Positions 26,824-36,041 of a DNA stretch of 64,000 nt are shown here, piece after piece. Source of the stretch: Pseudidiomarina mangrovi (lineage in GTDB: Bacteria; Pseudomonadota; Gammaproteobacteria; Enterobacterales; Alteromonadaceae); contig NZ_RJLC01000017.1 of NCBI RefSeq assembly GCF_003999375.1, forward strand, positions 186,001-250,000. The letters run 5' to 3'. A program made the position numbers and the translations under genes. The notes beneath the pieces were generated by a model. That model worked only from the letters and a program-made list of their open reading frames with translations. It had not been told where the DNA came from and searched no databases. The stretch's first letter is position 1, and every line of letters starts with the position of its first letter.

Positions 26824-28116
26824 ATGAACGGCCCCAATAGCCTGTATTTGCAAGGGTTGACGCAATGTTCCGGTGAAGTCACTTTACCGGGCTCAAAAAG
26901 TATTGCCAATCGGGCGTTACTAATGGCTGCGTTGGTTAGTCAAGGTACTACTGAACTGACTAATATGCTGCGCAGCGATGACACCGAGCGCATGCTTGAG
27001 GCATTACGGGCGTTAGGGGTGGTGATTGAGATTGACGCGGCACAGCCAACCACCATGCGCGTGCAGGGTTGTGGTGGGGTTTGGCCGCATTGCCCAAGCC
27101 AGCTTGACCTGGGCAATGCCGGCACCGCACTACGCCCACTCACCGCAGTGCTAAGCGCTACCCTGACCCAACCACTCACCGTCACCGGCGACCAACGCAT
27201 GCAGCAGCGGCCTGTTGCGGCACTCGTCGATAGCTTAGTCACTGCTGGTGCCCAGGTGAGTTATGTGGGGCAACCTGGTTATCCGCCATTGCGCCTGCAG
27301 GGTGGCCTGCAGCCCGGCCAAGTCAGTATCGACGGTAGTGCATCCAGCCAATATGTCAGCGCCTTACTGATGGCGCTGCCACTGCTTGCTAGCGATAGTT
27401 TGTTGAAATTAACCGGTACGGTGGTGTCGTGGCCTTATATTGAGTTAACTTTAGCAATGCTGCGCCGCTTTGGCATTCAGGTACACCGAGTATGCGAGCA
27501 AGAATTTTTGATTCCCGGTGGCCAGCGTTATCAGTCACCCGGGCAGTACTGGGTTGAAGGTGACGCCAGTGCTGCCAGTTATTGGTTAGCCGCCGGTGCC
27601 ATTGGCGGTGGCCCATTGCGGGTGCACGGAGTAGGGCGCGATAGTATCCAAGGCGATGTCGCCTTTGCCGATTATTTGGCCACTATGGGTGCTCAGATCA
27701 CTGTGGCCGACCAGTGGATTGAGGTGCAAGGCGCGCCATTAAAAGCCCTTGATGCCGATCTCAACGCGATTCCTGATGCTGCCATGACCTTTGCCACTTT
27801 GGCATTGTTTGCCAGCGGCACAACGCATATCCGTAATGTTGCAAATTGGCGTATTAAAGAATCAGACCGCTTACTCGCGATGGCCACTGAGCTGCGCAAA
27901 TTAGGTGCCGAGGTGGTCGAGCAAGCCGATAGCCTGCATATAACACCAGCGCAAACGCTACAACATGCCGCTATTCATACCTACGATGATCACCGTATCG
28001 CTATGAGTTTTGCGCTACTCGGCTTCACCACCAGCGGCGTTACCATTCTTGACCCCCAGTGTTGTGCGAAAACCTACCCGCAATTCTTTCGTGAGTTTCA
28101 GCAACGCTGCCGCTAG
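26824..28116 (+). CDS. aroA: 3-phosphoshikimate 1-carboxyvinyltransferase (EPSP synthase)
   Basis: 430 residues (E. coli 427). The PEP/shikimate-binding motifs are LPGSKSIANRALL (~20-32), LGNAGTALRPLTAVL (~98-112), the RIKESDRL segment and DDHRIAMSFAL near the C-terminus. The NAGTALRP pattern places it with the class I enzymes found in most Gammaproteobacteria. It acts in the shikimate pathway before chorismate. It starts 4 bases after hisC. In pseudomonads an N-terminal TyrA domain is fused here; this protein has none. Confidence 0.97.
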   Translation: MNGPNSLYLQGLTQCSGEVTLPGSKSIANRALLMAALVSQGTTELTNMLRSDDTERMLEALRALGVVIEIDAAQPTTMRVQGCGGVWPHCPSQLDLGNAGTALRPLTAVLSATLTQPLTVTGDQRMQQRPVAALVDSLVTAGAQVSYVGQPGYPPLRLQGGLQPGQVSIDGSASSQYVSALLMALPLLASDSLLKLTGTVVSWPYIELTLAMLRRFGIQVHRVCEQEFLIPGGQRYQSPGQYWVEGDASAASYWLAAGAIGGGPLRVHGVGRDSIQGDVAFADYLATMGAQITVADQWIEVQGAPLKALDADLNAIPDAAMTFATLALFASGTTHIRNVANWRIKESDRLLAMATELRKLGAEVVEQADSLHITPAQTLQHAAIHTYDDHRIAMSFALLGFTTSGVTILDPQCCAKTYPQFFREFQQRCR

Positions 28117-28157
28117 CAACAATGAGCGATAATGGGTGCTTTTTGTTGCAAAATCCG

Positions 28158-28163
28158 TATAAT
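28158..28163 (+). promoter_or_regulatory. Likely cmk promoter -10 element
   Basis: A perfect TATAAT lies 29 bases before the cmk start, in the 76-base gap after aroA. The -35 region (about 28135-28140, GGTGCT) is poor, so an activator or extended contacts would be needed. A GCAACAA/TTGTTGC inverted repeat (28116-28149) surrounds the -35 area. Confidence 0.4.
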
Positions 28164-28192
28164 AAGCGCGCTTTTGTCTGCTTGAGGAATTC

Positions 28193-28894
28193 ATGGGAAA
28201 ATCTATTCCAGTTATAACTATCGACGGCCCAAGTGGTGCTGGTAAGGGTACGGTTAGCCGTATCTTGGCCGAGAAGCTTGGTTGGCATTTGCTCGATAGC
28301 GGCGCAATTTATCGGGTGTTAGCCTTAGCGGCTTTGCATCATGATATTTCCGCCGACGATGAGGTAGGTTTGGTAGCGCTAGCGACTGATCTCGATGTCA
28401 AATTTGAAGTGGAAGAAGAAAAGAACCTGACCCACATCATTCTTGAAGGCGAAGACGTGACTATGTCCATTCGCGCCGAAGCGGTAGGCACCATGGCTTC
28501 CAAAATTGCCGCTTTACCACGGGTACGTGAAGCCCTTCTGCGCCGTCAACGCGCATTTAAAGATCTACCGGGTTTAGTTGCGGACGGACGTGACATGGGC
28601 ACGGTAGTTTTTCCACAAGCCGAAGCCAAAATATTTTTAACCGCAAGCCCCGAAGAACGCGGGCGGCGGCGCTATGAACAATTGCTAGAAAAGGGTTTTG
28701 CTGCTAATATTGAGCAATTAATCGCCGATATCGTTGAACGCGATTATCGCGATACCAATCGCTCGGTGGCACCCTTAGTGCCAGCCGACGATGCGCTATT
28801 TGTAGACTCTACAGCCTTATCAATCACTGAAGTGGTTGATCAGATTCTAGTTTTTGCCCATAGCAAATTATCAAATTCTGAGAAAGTTGGTTAA
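28193..28894 (+). CDS. cmk: Cytidylate kinase
   Basis: 233 residues (E. coli 227). The P-loop is [14 protein letters not shown] at residues ~9-22, followed by [37 protein letters not shown] and [10 protein letters not shown], all hallmarks of Cmk. It phosphorylates CMP and dCMP. Its position directly upstream of rpsA is conserved across Gammaproteobacteria. A GAGGAATTC ribosome-binding site precedes the ATG. Confidence 0.96.
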   Translation: MGKSIPVITIDGPSGAGKGTVSRILAEKLGWHLLDSGAIYRVLALAALHHDISADDEVGLVALATDLDVKFEVEEEKNLTHIILEGEDVTMSIRAEAVGTMASKIAALPRVREALLRRQRAFKDLPGLVADGRDMGTVVFPQAEAKIFLTASPEERGRRRYEQLLEKGFAANIEQLIADIVERDYRDTNRSVAPLVPADDALFVDSTALSITEVVDQILVFAHSKLSNSEKVG

Positions 28895-29006
28895 AACAAC
28901 CAGCTAACTTGGCGGTCTGTGGCACGGATGTACACAGATAAATGTTAACAACCCCGCCTCACTGGAGTGTTTGGTGGACGTACTCAACCTGAAGATACAT
29001 AACCTT

Positions 29007-30683
29007 ATGTTAGATAATTTTGCACAGCTGTTTGAAGAAAGTCTGAAAACGACCGAAACCCGTCCTGGCTCCATTGTTAAAGGTACTATCGTTGCGATTA
29101 ACCGCGATGTGGTATTGGTTGACGCGGGCCTGAAATCTGAGAGTGCTATTCCAGTAGAGCAATTCCGTAACGCTGAAGGCGTGGTGGAAGTTAAAGTTGG
29201 TGACATCATCGACGTAGCTTTGGATGCAGTTGAAGATGGCTTCGGTGAAACCATTCTTTCTCGCGAGAAAGCGAAGCGCTTTGAAGCTTGGCTGCAGCTG
29301 GAAAAAGCTTACGAAGAGCAAGCTACCGTTGTTGGTTTAATCAGTGGCAAAGTGAAAGGCGGTTTCACTGTTGATTTAGGCGGCGTTCGCGCATTCTTGC
29401 CTGGTTCACTGGTTGACGTGCGTCCGGTTCGTGAAACCACGCATTTAGAAAACAAAGAATTAGAATTCAAAGTCATCAAGCTCGACCAGAAACGTAACAA
29501 CGTCGTTGTTTCACGCCGTGCGGTTATCGAAACTGAGAACAGCGTAGAGCGCGATCAGTTGTTAGAAAACCTGCAAGAAGGTCAAGAAGTTAAAGGTATC
29601 GTTAAGAACCTGACTGACTACGGCGCGTTCGTTGATTTAGGCGGCGTAGACGGCTTGTTGCACATCACTGACATGGCTTGGAAGCGCGTTAAGCATCCAA
29701 GTGAAGTGGTTAACGTTGGTGACGAAATCAACGTGAAAGTATTGAAGTTCGATCGTGACCGTACACGTGTATCTTTAGGCCTGAAACAATTAGGCGAAGA
29801 TCCATGGGCCGCTATCGCTAACCGTTACCCAGAAGGTCACCGTTTGACTGGTCGCGTCACTAACCTGACTGATTACGGCTGCTTCGTAGAAATCGAAGAA
29901 GGCGTAGAAGGCTTAGTACACGTATCTGAAATGGATTGGACCAACAAGAACGTTCACCCATCTAAAGTGGTTAACTTAGGTGACGTTGTTGAAGTAATGG
30001 TATTAGAAATTGACGAAGAGCGTCGTCGTATTTCTTTAGGCCTGAAACAGTGTAAAGCTAACCCGTGGGAAGAGTTCGCGAAGAACTTCAACAAGGGCGA
30101 CAAAGTATCTGGCAAGATCAAGTCAATCACTGACTTTGGTATCTTCATCGGTCTTGATGGCGGTATTGATGGTCTGGTTCACTTATCAGATATCAGCTGG
30201 AACGCTACTGGCGAAGAAGCGGTACGTGAATTCAAGAAAGGCGAAGAAGTTACTGCTATCGTCTTACAAGTTGACGCAGAGCGCGAGCGTATCTCTTTAG
30301 GCATCAAACAGCTTGAAGAAGATCCGTTCAACAATTATCTGGCGAGCATCAAAAAAGGTGCTATCGTTACAGGTAAGGTTATCGAAGTTGATGCCAAAGG
30401 CGCCAAAATCGAACTGGCTGACTCAGTAGAAGGCTACGTCCGCGTTGCTGACATTTCACGTGACCGCATCGAAGATGCCAGCACGGTATTGAAAGTTGGT
30501 GATAGCATCGAAGCACGCTACATGGGCGTTGACCGTAAAGGCCGCGCACTGAGCTTGTCAATTCGTGCAAAAGACGAAGTTGAAGAGAAAGAAGCTATGG
30601 AAACTGTAAACAAGCAGCAAGACGACGCTGACGGTTTCTCAAATGCCATGGCAGAAGCTTTCAAAGCAGCTAAAAACGACTAA
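29007..30683 (+). CDS. rpsA: 30S ribosomal protein S1
   Basis: 558 residues from ATG 29007 (E. coli 557). The frame is open back to a TTG at 28971, but family alignment ([10 protein letters not shown]) fixes the start at 29007. Six S1/OB-fold domains follow, recognisable by repeated [50 protein letters not shown] segments and SLGLKQ ends. S1 recruits mRNA to the ribosome. The start lacks a good Shine-Dalgarno sequence, as in E. coli rpsA, whose leader is recognised by S1 itself for autoregulation. The codon choice is that of a highly expressed gene. Confidence 0.97.
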   Translation: MLDNFAQLFEESLKTTETRPGSIVKGTIVAINRDVVLVDAGLKSESAIPVEQFRNAEGVVEVKVGDIIDVALDAVEDGFGETILSREKAKRFEAWLQLEKAYEEQATVVGLISGKVKGGFTVDLGGVRAFLPGSLVDVRPVRETTHLENKELEFKVIKLDQKRNNVVVSRRAVIETENSVERDQLLENLQEGQEVKGIVKNLTDYGAFVDLGGVDGLLHITDMAWKRVKHPSEVVNVGDEINVKVLKFDRDRTRVSLGLKQLGEDPWAAIANRYPEGHRLTGRVTNLTDYGCFVEIEEGVEGLVHVSEMDWTNKNVHPSKVVNLGDVVEVMVLEIDEERRRISLGLKQCKANPWEEFAKNFNKGDKVSGKIKSITDFGIFIGLDGGIDGLVHLSDISWNATGEEAVREFKKGEEVTAIVLQVDAERERISLGIKQLEEDPFNNYLASIKKGAIVTGKVIEVDAKGAKIELADSVEGYVRVADISRDRIEDASTVLKVGDSIEARYMGVDRKGRALSLSIRAKDEVEEKEAMETVNKQQDDADGFSNAMAEAFKAAKND

Positions 30684-30730
30684 TAGTGTTTGGCCCGATT
30701 AGGCATTGACGCATCACAGAGGAGCTTACG

Positions 30731-31012
30731 ATGACAAAGTCAGAGCTGATTCAGCAGTTGGCAAGGTTGTATCCTGAGTTTTCTCCGCGTCAGGTTGAAG
30801 ATGCGGTGAAGGAACTTATCGAACAGATGGCGCAAGAATTGTCATCAGGTGGGCGCATTGAAGTCCGCGGGTTTGGTAGTTTTTCGTTGCATTATCGGGC
30901 CGCACGCGTGGGCCGTAATCCAAAAACCGGTGAAGCGGTGGAACTGGAAGGAAAATATGTTCCACATTTCAAAGCGGGTAAGGAATTACGCGAACGTGTC
31001 GACACGATTTAA
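30731..31012 (+). CDS. ihfB: Integration host factor beta subunit
   Basis: 93 residues (E. coli 94). [11 protein letters not shown] at the N-terminus and the DNA-intercalating beta-arm ([23 protein letters not shown], with the NP tip) identify IHF-beta rather than HU. It forms a DNA-bending heterodimer with IHF-alpha (not in this window). It follows rpsA by 47 bases, a conserved arrangement, and ends at a strong terminator. The GAGGAG ribosome-binding site is strong. Confidence 0.97.
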   Translation: MTKSELIQQLARLYPEFSPRQVEDAVKELIEQMAQELSSGGRIEVRGFGSFSLHYRAARVGRNPKTGEAVELEGKYVPHFKAGKELRERVDTI

Positions 31013-31026
31013 CGTCGAGTAAACAG

Positions 31027-31063
31027 AAACGGCATGCTATAGTTACGCATGCCGTTTTTTTTT
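31027..31063 (+). terminator. Rho-independent terminator after ihfB
   Basis: An 11-base perfect stem (AAACGGCATGC / GCATGCCGTTT, 31027-31037 and 31047-31057) with a 9-base loop runs into nine T residues at 31055-31063. It lies 15 bases after ihfB and 22 bases before lapA, so it separates, or attenuates between, the rpsA-ihfB and lapAB-pyrF units. Confidence 0.92.
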
Positions 31064-31084
31064 GAGCGTCGTATAGGGAACCTT

Positions 31085-31336
31085 ATGATTCGCTTTATCT
31101 TTGTGGTGCTACCGTTGCTGCTACTGTTTCTTTTTGCGGTGGCTTTTGGGGCGCTTAATCAACAACAATTACAGGTTGATTTGTTGATTGGTCGCTACGA
31201 TGTACCGCTGACTTGGGTAGTTGCAGGGTTTTTACTGATTGGCTTTTTGCTTGGCTTGTTGAGCATGTTGGCACGCCAACTTGGCTTGCGTCATCAGTTA
31301 CGCCAACAGCGTAAAGCTGTGCAGAAAGTGAGTTAG
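31085..31336 (+). CDS. lapA: LapA-family inner-membrane protein (lipopolysaccharide assembly protein A)
   Basis: 83 residues from ATG 31085, preceded by a TAGGGAA ribosome-binding site. An upstream in-frame ATG at 31049 lies inside the terminator and is rejected. Two hydrophobic segments (about 3-22 and 42-62) flank the motif NQQQLQVDLLIGRYDVPL, typical of the LapA (YciS, DUF1049) family. A basic C-terminal helix follows (RQLGLRHQLRQQRK). LapA works with LapB in balancing LPS synthesis through LpxC turnover in E. coli. lapB starts 6 bases downstream. Confidence 0.9.
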   Translation: MIRFIFVVLPLLLLFLFAVAFGALNQQQLQVDLLIGRYDVPLTWVVAGFLLIGFLLGLLSMLARQLGLRHQLRQQRKAVQKVS

Positions 31337-31341
31337 TCGCT

Positions 31342-32499
31342 ATGTTAGAACTGCTGTTCCTATTACTCCCAGTAGCCGCAGCTTATGGCTGGTTTATGGG
31401 GCGTAATAGTGTTCGCAATGAAGATCGTCGTGAACAAGAACAGTTTTCTCGCCAATATGTTACTGGATTGAATTTACTGCTCTCCGATCAGCCCGATAAA
31501 GCGGTTGATTTGTTTATTGAATTACTCGATGTCGATTCAGATACTCTGGAAACACACTGGGCGCTAGGTAAATTATTCCGCCGCCGTGGTGAAGTCGACC
31601 GAGCCATTAAGATTCACCAAAATTTAACCTCACGGCCGTCTATTACTGAGCAAGAGCGTCGCGCCGCGATGTTTGAGCTGGGCCTCGATTATTTGGCCGC
31701 AGGCATTTACGACCGCGCCGAAGAAATGCTCATTGCGTTGCAGTCCGACAAACAATTTCAGCAAGCTTGTCAACGGCATTTGTTAGAGCTGTATGAGGCT
31801 ACCCACGAGTGGGATAAAGCGATTAAAATTGCGCTCAAGTTAACCCGTAGCGACCCCAGTGCGGAGCGCGTGGTGGCGCAACTATATTGCGAATTAGCTG
31901 AACTACAAGATAACGTTGAATTCTCAGAAAAATACTACAGCAAAGCGCGTCAGCATGACCCACGATGTGCCCGTGCAGCTTTGGCGCTTGGGCGCTTATG
32001 GTACAACCAAGGGCAGTACAGCAAAGCCTTAACCATGCTTAGCGGTATTCTTACCGAAGACCCAGATTTTGTCGCTGAGGCGCTCGCGTTAATTAAAGCC
32101 TGTTACGTGGCGCTCGATGACGAAGCAGGGCTGATTCATTTCTTGCATCAATGTGTCAAATTAGCCCATTCAACCAGTGCTGCGGTGATGTTATCTGAAC
32201 TGGTTGCACGCGAAAATGGCGTTGAGGCAGCAGAACAGTTTGTGCAAAGTACGCTGATAAAAAACCCCACCATGCGTGGTTTTCATCAATTGATGGATTT
32301 TCATATCCGTGCCGCCGATGTCGGCAAGGCGCGTGATAGCTTGCGCATGTTGCAACGCCTCGTTCAGCAACAAATGCAGCAGCGGCCTAAATATCGCTGT
32401 CGTCATTGTGGCTTTTCCGGCAGCACCTTGTACTGGCACTGTCCATCGTGTCGTAGTTGGGGGCAAATTAAGCCCATCATTGGTTTAGACGGAGAATAG
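31342..32499 (+). CDS. lapB: Lipopolysaccharide assembly protein B (YciM)
   Basis: 385 residues (E. coli 389). An N-terminal membrane anchor (residues ~2-17) precedes a series of TPR repeats covering ~40-350 (for example DTLETHWALGKLFRRRGEVDRAIKIHQNL, which is trademark LapB). A C-terminal rubredoxin-like zinc domain follows with two C-x2-C pairs (CRHCG and CPSC). LapB delivers LpxC to FtsH and coordinates LPS assembly at the inner membrane. It lies directly after lapA and 6 bases before pyrF, the same order as E. coli. Confidence 0.95.
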   Translation: MLELLFLLLPVAAAYGWFMGRNSVRNEDRREQEQFSRQYVTGLNLLLSDQPDKAVDLFIELLDVDSDTLETHWALGKLFRRRGEVDRAIKIHQNLTSRPSITEQERRAAMFELGLDYLAAGIYDRAEEMLIALQSDKQFQQACQRHLLELYEATHEWDKAIKIALKLTRSDPSAERVVAQLYCELAELQDNVEFSEKYYSKARQHDPRCARAALALGRLWYNQGQYSKALTMLSGILTEDPDFVAEALALIKACYVALDDEAGLIHFLHQCVKLAHSTSAAVMLSELVARENGVEAAEQFVQSTLIKNPTMRGFHQLMDFHIRAADVGKARDSLRMLQRLVQQQMQQRPKYRCRHCGFSGSTLYWHCPSCRSWGQIKPIIGLDGE

Positions 32500-32505
32500 T
32501 CAGGC

Positions 32506-33198
32506 ATGAAGTCGCAGGTTTTTGTTGCTCTCGATTACCCTACACCAGCCGCTGCGTGGCCGCTAATCGATCAATTAGATCCGCACCAGTGCGGTTTAAA
32601 AGTTGGTAAAGAGCTATTTACTGCAGCAGGGCCAGAATTTGTCCGCGCCCTGGTACATCGCGGCTTTAAAGTGTTTCTTGATCTTAAATTCCATGATATC
32701 CCCAATACCGTTGCCAAAGCTGTGCGCGCTGCGGCGGAACTGGGTGTGTGGATGGTTAATGTGCATGCCAGTGGTGGTACGCGGATGATGCGCGCTGCCC
32801 GAGAAGCACTGGCCGATTTACCGCAGCCACCGTTATTGATTGCGGTCACCGTATTAACCAGTATGTCAGCCGAGGATTTAGCCGAGCTTGGTGTGACCAT
32901 TCCACTGGCTGATCAGGTGCAACATCTGGCTACTTTGGCGGCGCAAAGCGGGCTTGACGGGGTGGTATGTTCAGCCCATGAAGCGGCGCAGCTGAAAGCC
33001 CAGTTTGGTGCTAACTTCGTGTTGGTGACCCCAGGAATACGCCCGAGTGGTTCCGACGCCGGTGACCAGCGCCGCATCATGACGCCCGAACAAGCTGCAG
33101 CACTTGGTATTGAAGTGCTAGTAATTGGTCGTCCGATAACACAAGCTGCGGATCCCGCCACAGTCTTACAGGCAATTAACAACGCGCTGACAGCATAG
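32506..33198 (+). CDS. pyrF: Orotidine 5'-phosphate decarboxylase
   Basis: 230 residues (E. coli 245). The active-site segment [16 protein letters not shown] (Asp-Lys-x-x-Asp catalytic array) lies at ~59-74. The N-terminal VALDYPT and the phosphate-binding TPGIRPSG near 178 are also typical. It catalyses the last step of UMP synthesis. It is the last gene of lapA-lapB-pyrF. No terminator hairpin was seen after it. Confidence 0.97.
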   Translation: MKSQVFVALDYPTPAAAWPLIDQLDPHQCGLKVGKELFTAAGPEFVRALVHRGFKVFLDLKFHDIPNTVAKAVRAAAELGVWMVNVHASGGTRMMRAAREALADLPQPPLLIAVTVLTSMSAEDLAELGVTIPLADQVQHLATLAAQSGLDGVVCSAHEAAQLKAQFGANFVLVTPGIRPSGSDAGDQRRIMTPEQAAALGIEVLVIGRPITQAADPATVLQAINNALTA

Positions 33199-33280
33199 TA
33201 TGCCGTAGCAATTCGCGCTTGCTAGGCGGGCGCGCTACACTTCTTGAACTGCATTACGCAGCTAAACCAAGGAGTCTATT

Positions 33281-33583
33281 ATGTTACGGAAAACCTTCAT
33301 TATTGCTTCATTACTGTCGCCGTTGTTGGTGGCCGCACCGGTGTCGGCTCAACCACTGCCGCAACCCAGCCCTCAAGCCCAGCAGGTGCAAGCCGTCAAT
33401 TTAAATACGGCTAGTGCGGAACAGTTGGCGATGGGGCTAACTGGTGTTGGGCTGAAGCGCGCCGAGGCCATTGTTGAACTGCGCACCAAGCTAGGTGGTT
33501 TCACTGATGTTAATCAGCTGCTGCAAGTCAAAGGCATTGGCCCGCGTATGTTGGAGCTCAATCGCGAACGCATGCAACTGTAA
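33281..33583 (+). CDS. Exported ComEA-like helix-hairpin-helix protein
   Basis: 100 residues. A signal peptide (hydrophobic 6-20, cleavage near VSA) is followed by a Q/P-rich linker. A C-terminal (HhH)2 DNA-binding fold follows, with two hairpins: NLNTASAEQLAMGLTGVGLKRAEAIV and FTDVNQLLQVKGIGPRMLE. The pattern VNLNTA and the KGIGxRxLE loop are those of ComEA, which pulls transforming DNA into the periplasm. Such short proteins are common in Gammaproteobacteria. No other competence genes are nearby, so competence is an inference only. A CCAAGGAG ribosome-binding site precedes the ATG. Confidence 0.85.
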   Translation: MLRKTFIIASLLSPLLVAAPVSAQPLPQPSPQAQQVQAVNLNTASAEQLAMGLTGVGLKRAEAIVELRTKLGGFTDVNQLLQVKGIGPRMLELNRERMQL

Positions 33584-33595
33584 CGCTTTGGTGGA

Positions 33596-34204
33596 TTAGT
33601 CAGTTTGCTGCTCCAGGAGCGCAGCCTTGATAGGCTTGCGGTGCAATAGATAGGCAAGGATGCCACTGACTAATCCGCCCACATGCATGACCCAAGTCAA
33701 CTCACCATGGCTCATTAAGTCACCTGTTAATGGCCCAGACCAGAATTCAATACTCACCTTAGTAAGTAATAGCAACATAATAGCTATCATCAATGGCTCA
33801 CGGCGAAATTTGCGTTCAGACCACTCTAACAACACACCTTGCATTAATAAGCCATGCAACACGCCGGATAAGCCAACGAATTGTTGTGGCTGACCTACCA
33901 GCCAAGTAAATAGGCTACACCCAACCATGATCAGCAGAATCCCGTTTAGCCAGCTACGTACATCATAGTGGCGCACGAACAACAGGGTTAACATCACCAA
34001 TGCTACCAAGTTAAGCCACAGATGGCTGCGGCTGAGATGGAAGACATGCGCGCTGATGAGTCGCCATGGTTCACTAAAAGCCAAGCTGCGCGTGAAGTCA
34101 TAGGCGGCTAGTAGCTGCGGCTGTTGTTCGGCAAATAAACTAGCCCAAATTGAAATGACGATGAGTAAAAGAGCGCTCAAGAGTACTTGGTGATAGTTAG
34201 ACAT
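33596..34204 (-). CDS. rrtA: Rhombosortase-like intramembrane serine protease
   Basis: 202 residues with about six membrane segments. Rhomboid-type active-site features are present: HxxxN in SHLWLNLVAL (~61-65), the nucleophile in GLSGVLHG (Ser ~113) and the general base His ~174 in WVMHVGGL. The small size and the GLSGVLHGL motif fit the rhombosortase branch (RrtA), which cleaves proteins carrying a C-terminal GlyGly-CTERM anchor. No such client was recognised among the proteins of this window. The gene is convergent with the ComEA-like gene and divergent from ggt. Confidence 0.75.
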   Translation of the reverse strand: MSNYHQVLLSALLLIVISIWASLFAEQQPQLLAAYDFTRSLAFSEPWRLISAHVFHLSRSHLWLNLVALVMLTLLFVRHYDVRSWLNGILLIMVGCSLFTWLVGQPQQFVGLSGVLHGLLMQGVLLEWSERKFRREPLMIAIMLLLLTKVSIEFWSGPLTGDLMSHGELTWVMHVGGLVSGILAYLLHRKPIKAALLEQQTD

Positions 34205-34280
34205 GAGTCTGATCTCGCGTTTTTACGGTTGCTGTTATGGGTCTCCCTGCCTATGATAGAGTTTTTGCCGAACAAGGGGA

Positions 34281-36041
34281 ATGCACGTGCGCTTGATTAG
34301 CTTAAGCTTAGTTGTGGTGGCTGTGGCCAGTATCATTGGTTGCAGTGAACAATCGGCCAGCAATGATGTGGTAGCACCTGAGGCCGCAACTGGTTTTGTT
34401 GAAAGGCAAGGGCAGACCAGTAACCAATACATGGTAGCGGCAGCAACTAGAGATGCAGCTGATGCCGGCGCTAAAATATTAGCCCAAGGTGGTACCGCAA
34501 TTGATGCGGCAGTTGCCGTACAAGCTATGTTAACGCTGACTGAACCGCAATCCAGTGGTATCGGCGGCGGCGCCTTTATTTTGTATTGGGATAACACGGC
34601 AAAACGCTTAACCACGATTGATGCGCGTGAGCGGGCGCCGTTAGCAGCCACGCCAGAATTATTCCTTGATGGCCAAGGGCAACCACCAAAAACTTATTGG
34701 GATGCTATTGTCGGTGGCCGTTCTGTGGGTACTCCAGGGGTCTTGAAGGGGTTAGAAATGGCCCATCAACGCTGGGGTAAGGTAGCCTGGTCTGAGTTAT
34801 TTACCGATACTATCGCATTGGCAGAAACTGGCTTTACGGTATCACCGCGGCTACATCAATTATTAGCCATGAATTTTCATCCAGGGTTACGCAGCATGCA
34901 ACCTGCCGCTGATTACTTTTACCCCAATGGCGAACCGTTGCAGGCTGGGCAATTACGTCCAAATCCAGAGTATGCGGCGGTGTTAAAGCGGGTTGCGGCG
35001 GAAGGGAGTAGTGCCTTTTATAGCGGTGGTATTGCCGAGGCAATGGTGCAAGCGGTGCAAACCAGTGCTATCAGTCCGGGGCTATTGAGTATGGCTGACT
35101 TAGCTGAGTATGAAGCCTTAGAACGTGAACCGATTTGTGCGGCCTATCGCACTGTATACGAGATCTGCAGTATGGGGCCGCCCAGTTCGGGTGGCATTAC
35201 CGTGGTGCAAATGTTGGGCATTTTGGAGCACACGCCGATTGCCGATGCTGAGCCAATGAGCGTTGATGCCGTACATTATTTTACCCAAGCAGCACGGTTA
35301 GCCTACGCTGATCGCAATCGCTATATCGGTGACGCCGACTTTGTTGAAGTGCCAGTCGCACAGATGCTCAACAAAGAGTATCTGCGTGAGCGTGCGCAGT
35401 TAATTGGCGATAGCGATATGGGCAAAGCGCAGCCGGGTGAGTTTGGCTTAATCGCGCGTGCCGATGATCAGGCCTTAGAAATTCCAAGTACTAGTCATTT
35501 TGCCATTATTGATAGTTATGGCAATGCGGTATCTATGACCACCACCATTGAAATGGGCTTTGGTTCGGGCGTGATGGTGAATGGTTATTTGTTGAATAAT
35601 CAATTGACCGATTTTAGCTTGGTCCCTGAGGTGGATGGTCGTTTGGTGGCTAATCGGGTTGAGGCCGGTAAGCGCCCGCGGAGTTCTATGTCACCAACCA
35701 TTGTGTTCAATAATGAAACGCAACAGGTGATGCATGTGGTTGGCTCACCGGGTGGCCCCAATATTATCAACTACGTTGCACAAACGTTGGTTGCAGTATT
35801 GGATTGGGAGCTGGATATGCAAGCGGCAATGGCCTTACCGCATGTCACCAACTTGAATAACTTCACCTCGCTGGAGCAGAGTACCACTATTACTGAGCTG
35901 CAACAGGCATTGGAACAAAAAGGTCACGAAGTTCGTGTTCGTGACCTGAATAGTGGTTTACATGGTATTAGTGTGTTGGCCGATGGGCGCTTATTTGGCG
36001 GCGCTGATCCGCGCCGTGAAGGCGCGGCAGTCGGTAATTAA
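34281..36041 (+). CDS. ggt: Gamma-glutamyltransferase, predicted lipoprotein
   Basis: 586 residues. The proenzyme motif [18 protein letters not shown] contains the Thr (~404) that becomes the N-terminal nucleophile of the small subunit. [27 protein letters not shown] and [12 protein letters not shown] are classical GGT segments. The enzyme splits glutathione and other gamma-glutamyl peptides. The N-terminus has a lipobox (SIIGC, Cys 21, followed by Ser), implying a lipid-anchored, outer-membrane-directed form rather than a soluble periplasmic enzyme. It is convergent with msrAB, with a 4-base overlap of stop codons. Confidence 0.93.
   Translation: MHVRLISLSLVVVAVASIIGCSEQSASNDVVAPEAATGFVERQGQTSNQYMVAAATRDAADAGAKILAQGGTAIDAAVAVQAMLTLTEPQSSGIGGGAFILYWDNTAKRLTTIDARERAPLAATPELFLDGQGQPPKTYWDAIVGGRSVGTPGVLKGLEMAHQRWGKVAWSELFTDTIALAETGFTVSPRLHQLLAMNFHPGLRSMQPAADYFYPNGEPLQAGQLRPNPEYAAVLKRVAAEGSSAFYSGGIAEAMVQAVQTSAISPGLLSMADLAEYEALEREPICAAYRTVYEICSMGPPSSGGITVVQMLGILEHTPIADAEPMSVDAVHYFTQAARLAYADRNRYIGDADFVEVPVAQMLNKEYLRERAQLIGDSDMGKAQPGEFGLIARADDQALEIPSTSHFAIIDSYGNAVSMTTTIEMGFGSGVMVNGYLLNNQLTDFSLVPEVDGRLVANRVEAGKRPRSSMSPTIVFNNETQQVMHVVGSPGGPNIINYVAQTLVAVLDWELDMQAAMALPHVTNLNNFTSLEQSTTITELQQALEQKGHEVRVRDLNSGLHGISVLADGRLFGGADPRREGAAVGN

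Noticed and set aside
28971-29006. TTG start for rpsA 12 codons upstream
   Set aside because: Alignment with known S1 proteins begins at the ATG at 29007; lack of a Shine-Dalgarno is normal for rpsA.
28895-29006. Sigma-70 promoter in the cmk-rpsA gap
   Set aside because: The best candidate (TTGGCG at 28909) has no acceptable -10 hexamer at the right spacing.
31049-31084. Upstream ATG for lapA
   Set aside because: It lies inside the right arm of the ihfB terminator; the ATG at 31085 has a ribosome-binding site and fits the family length.
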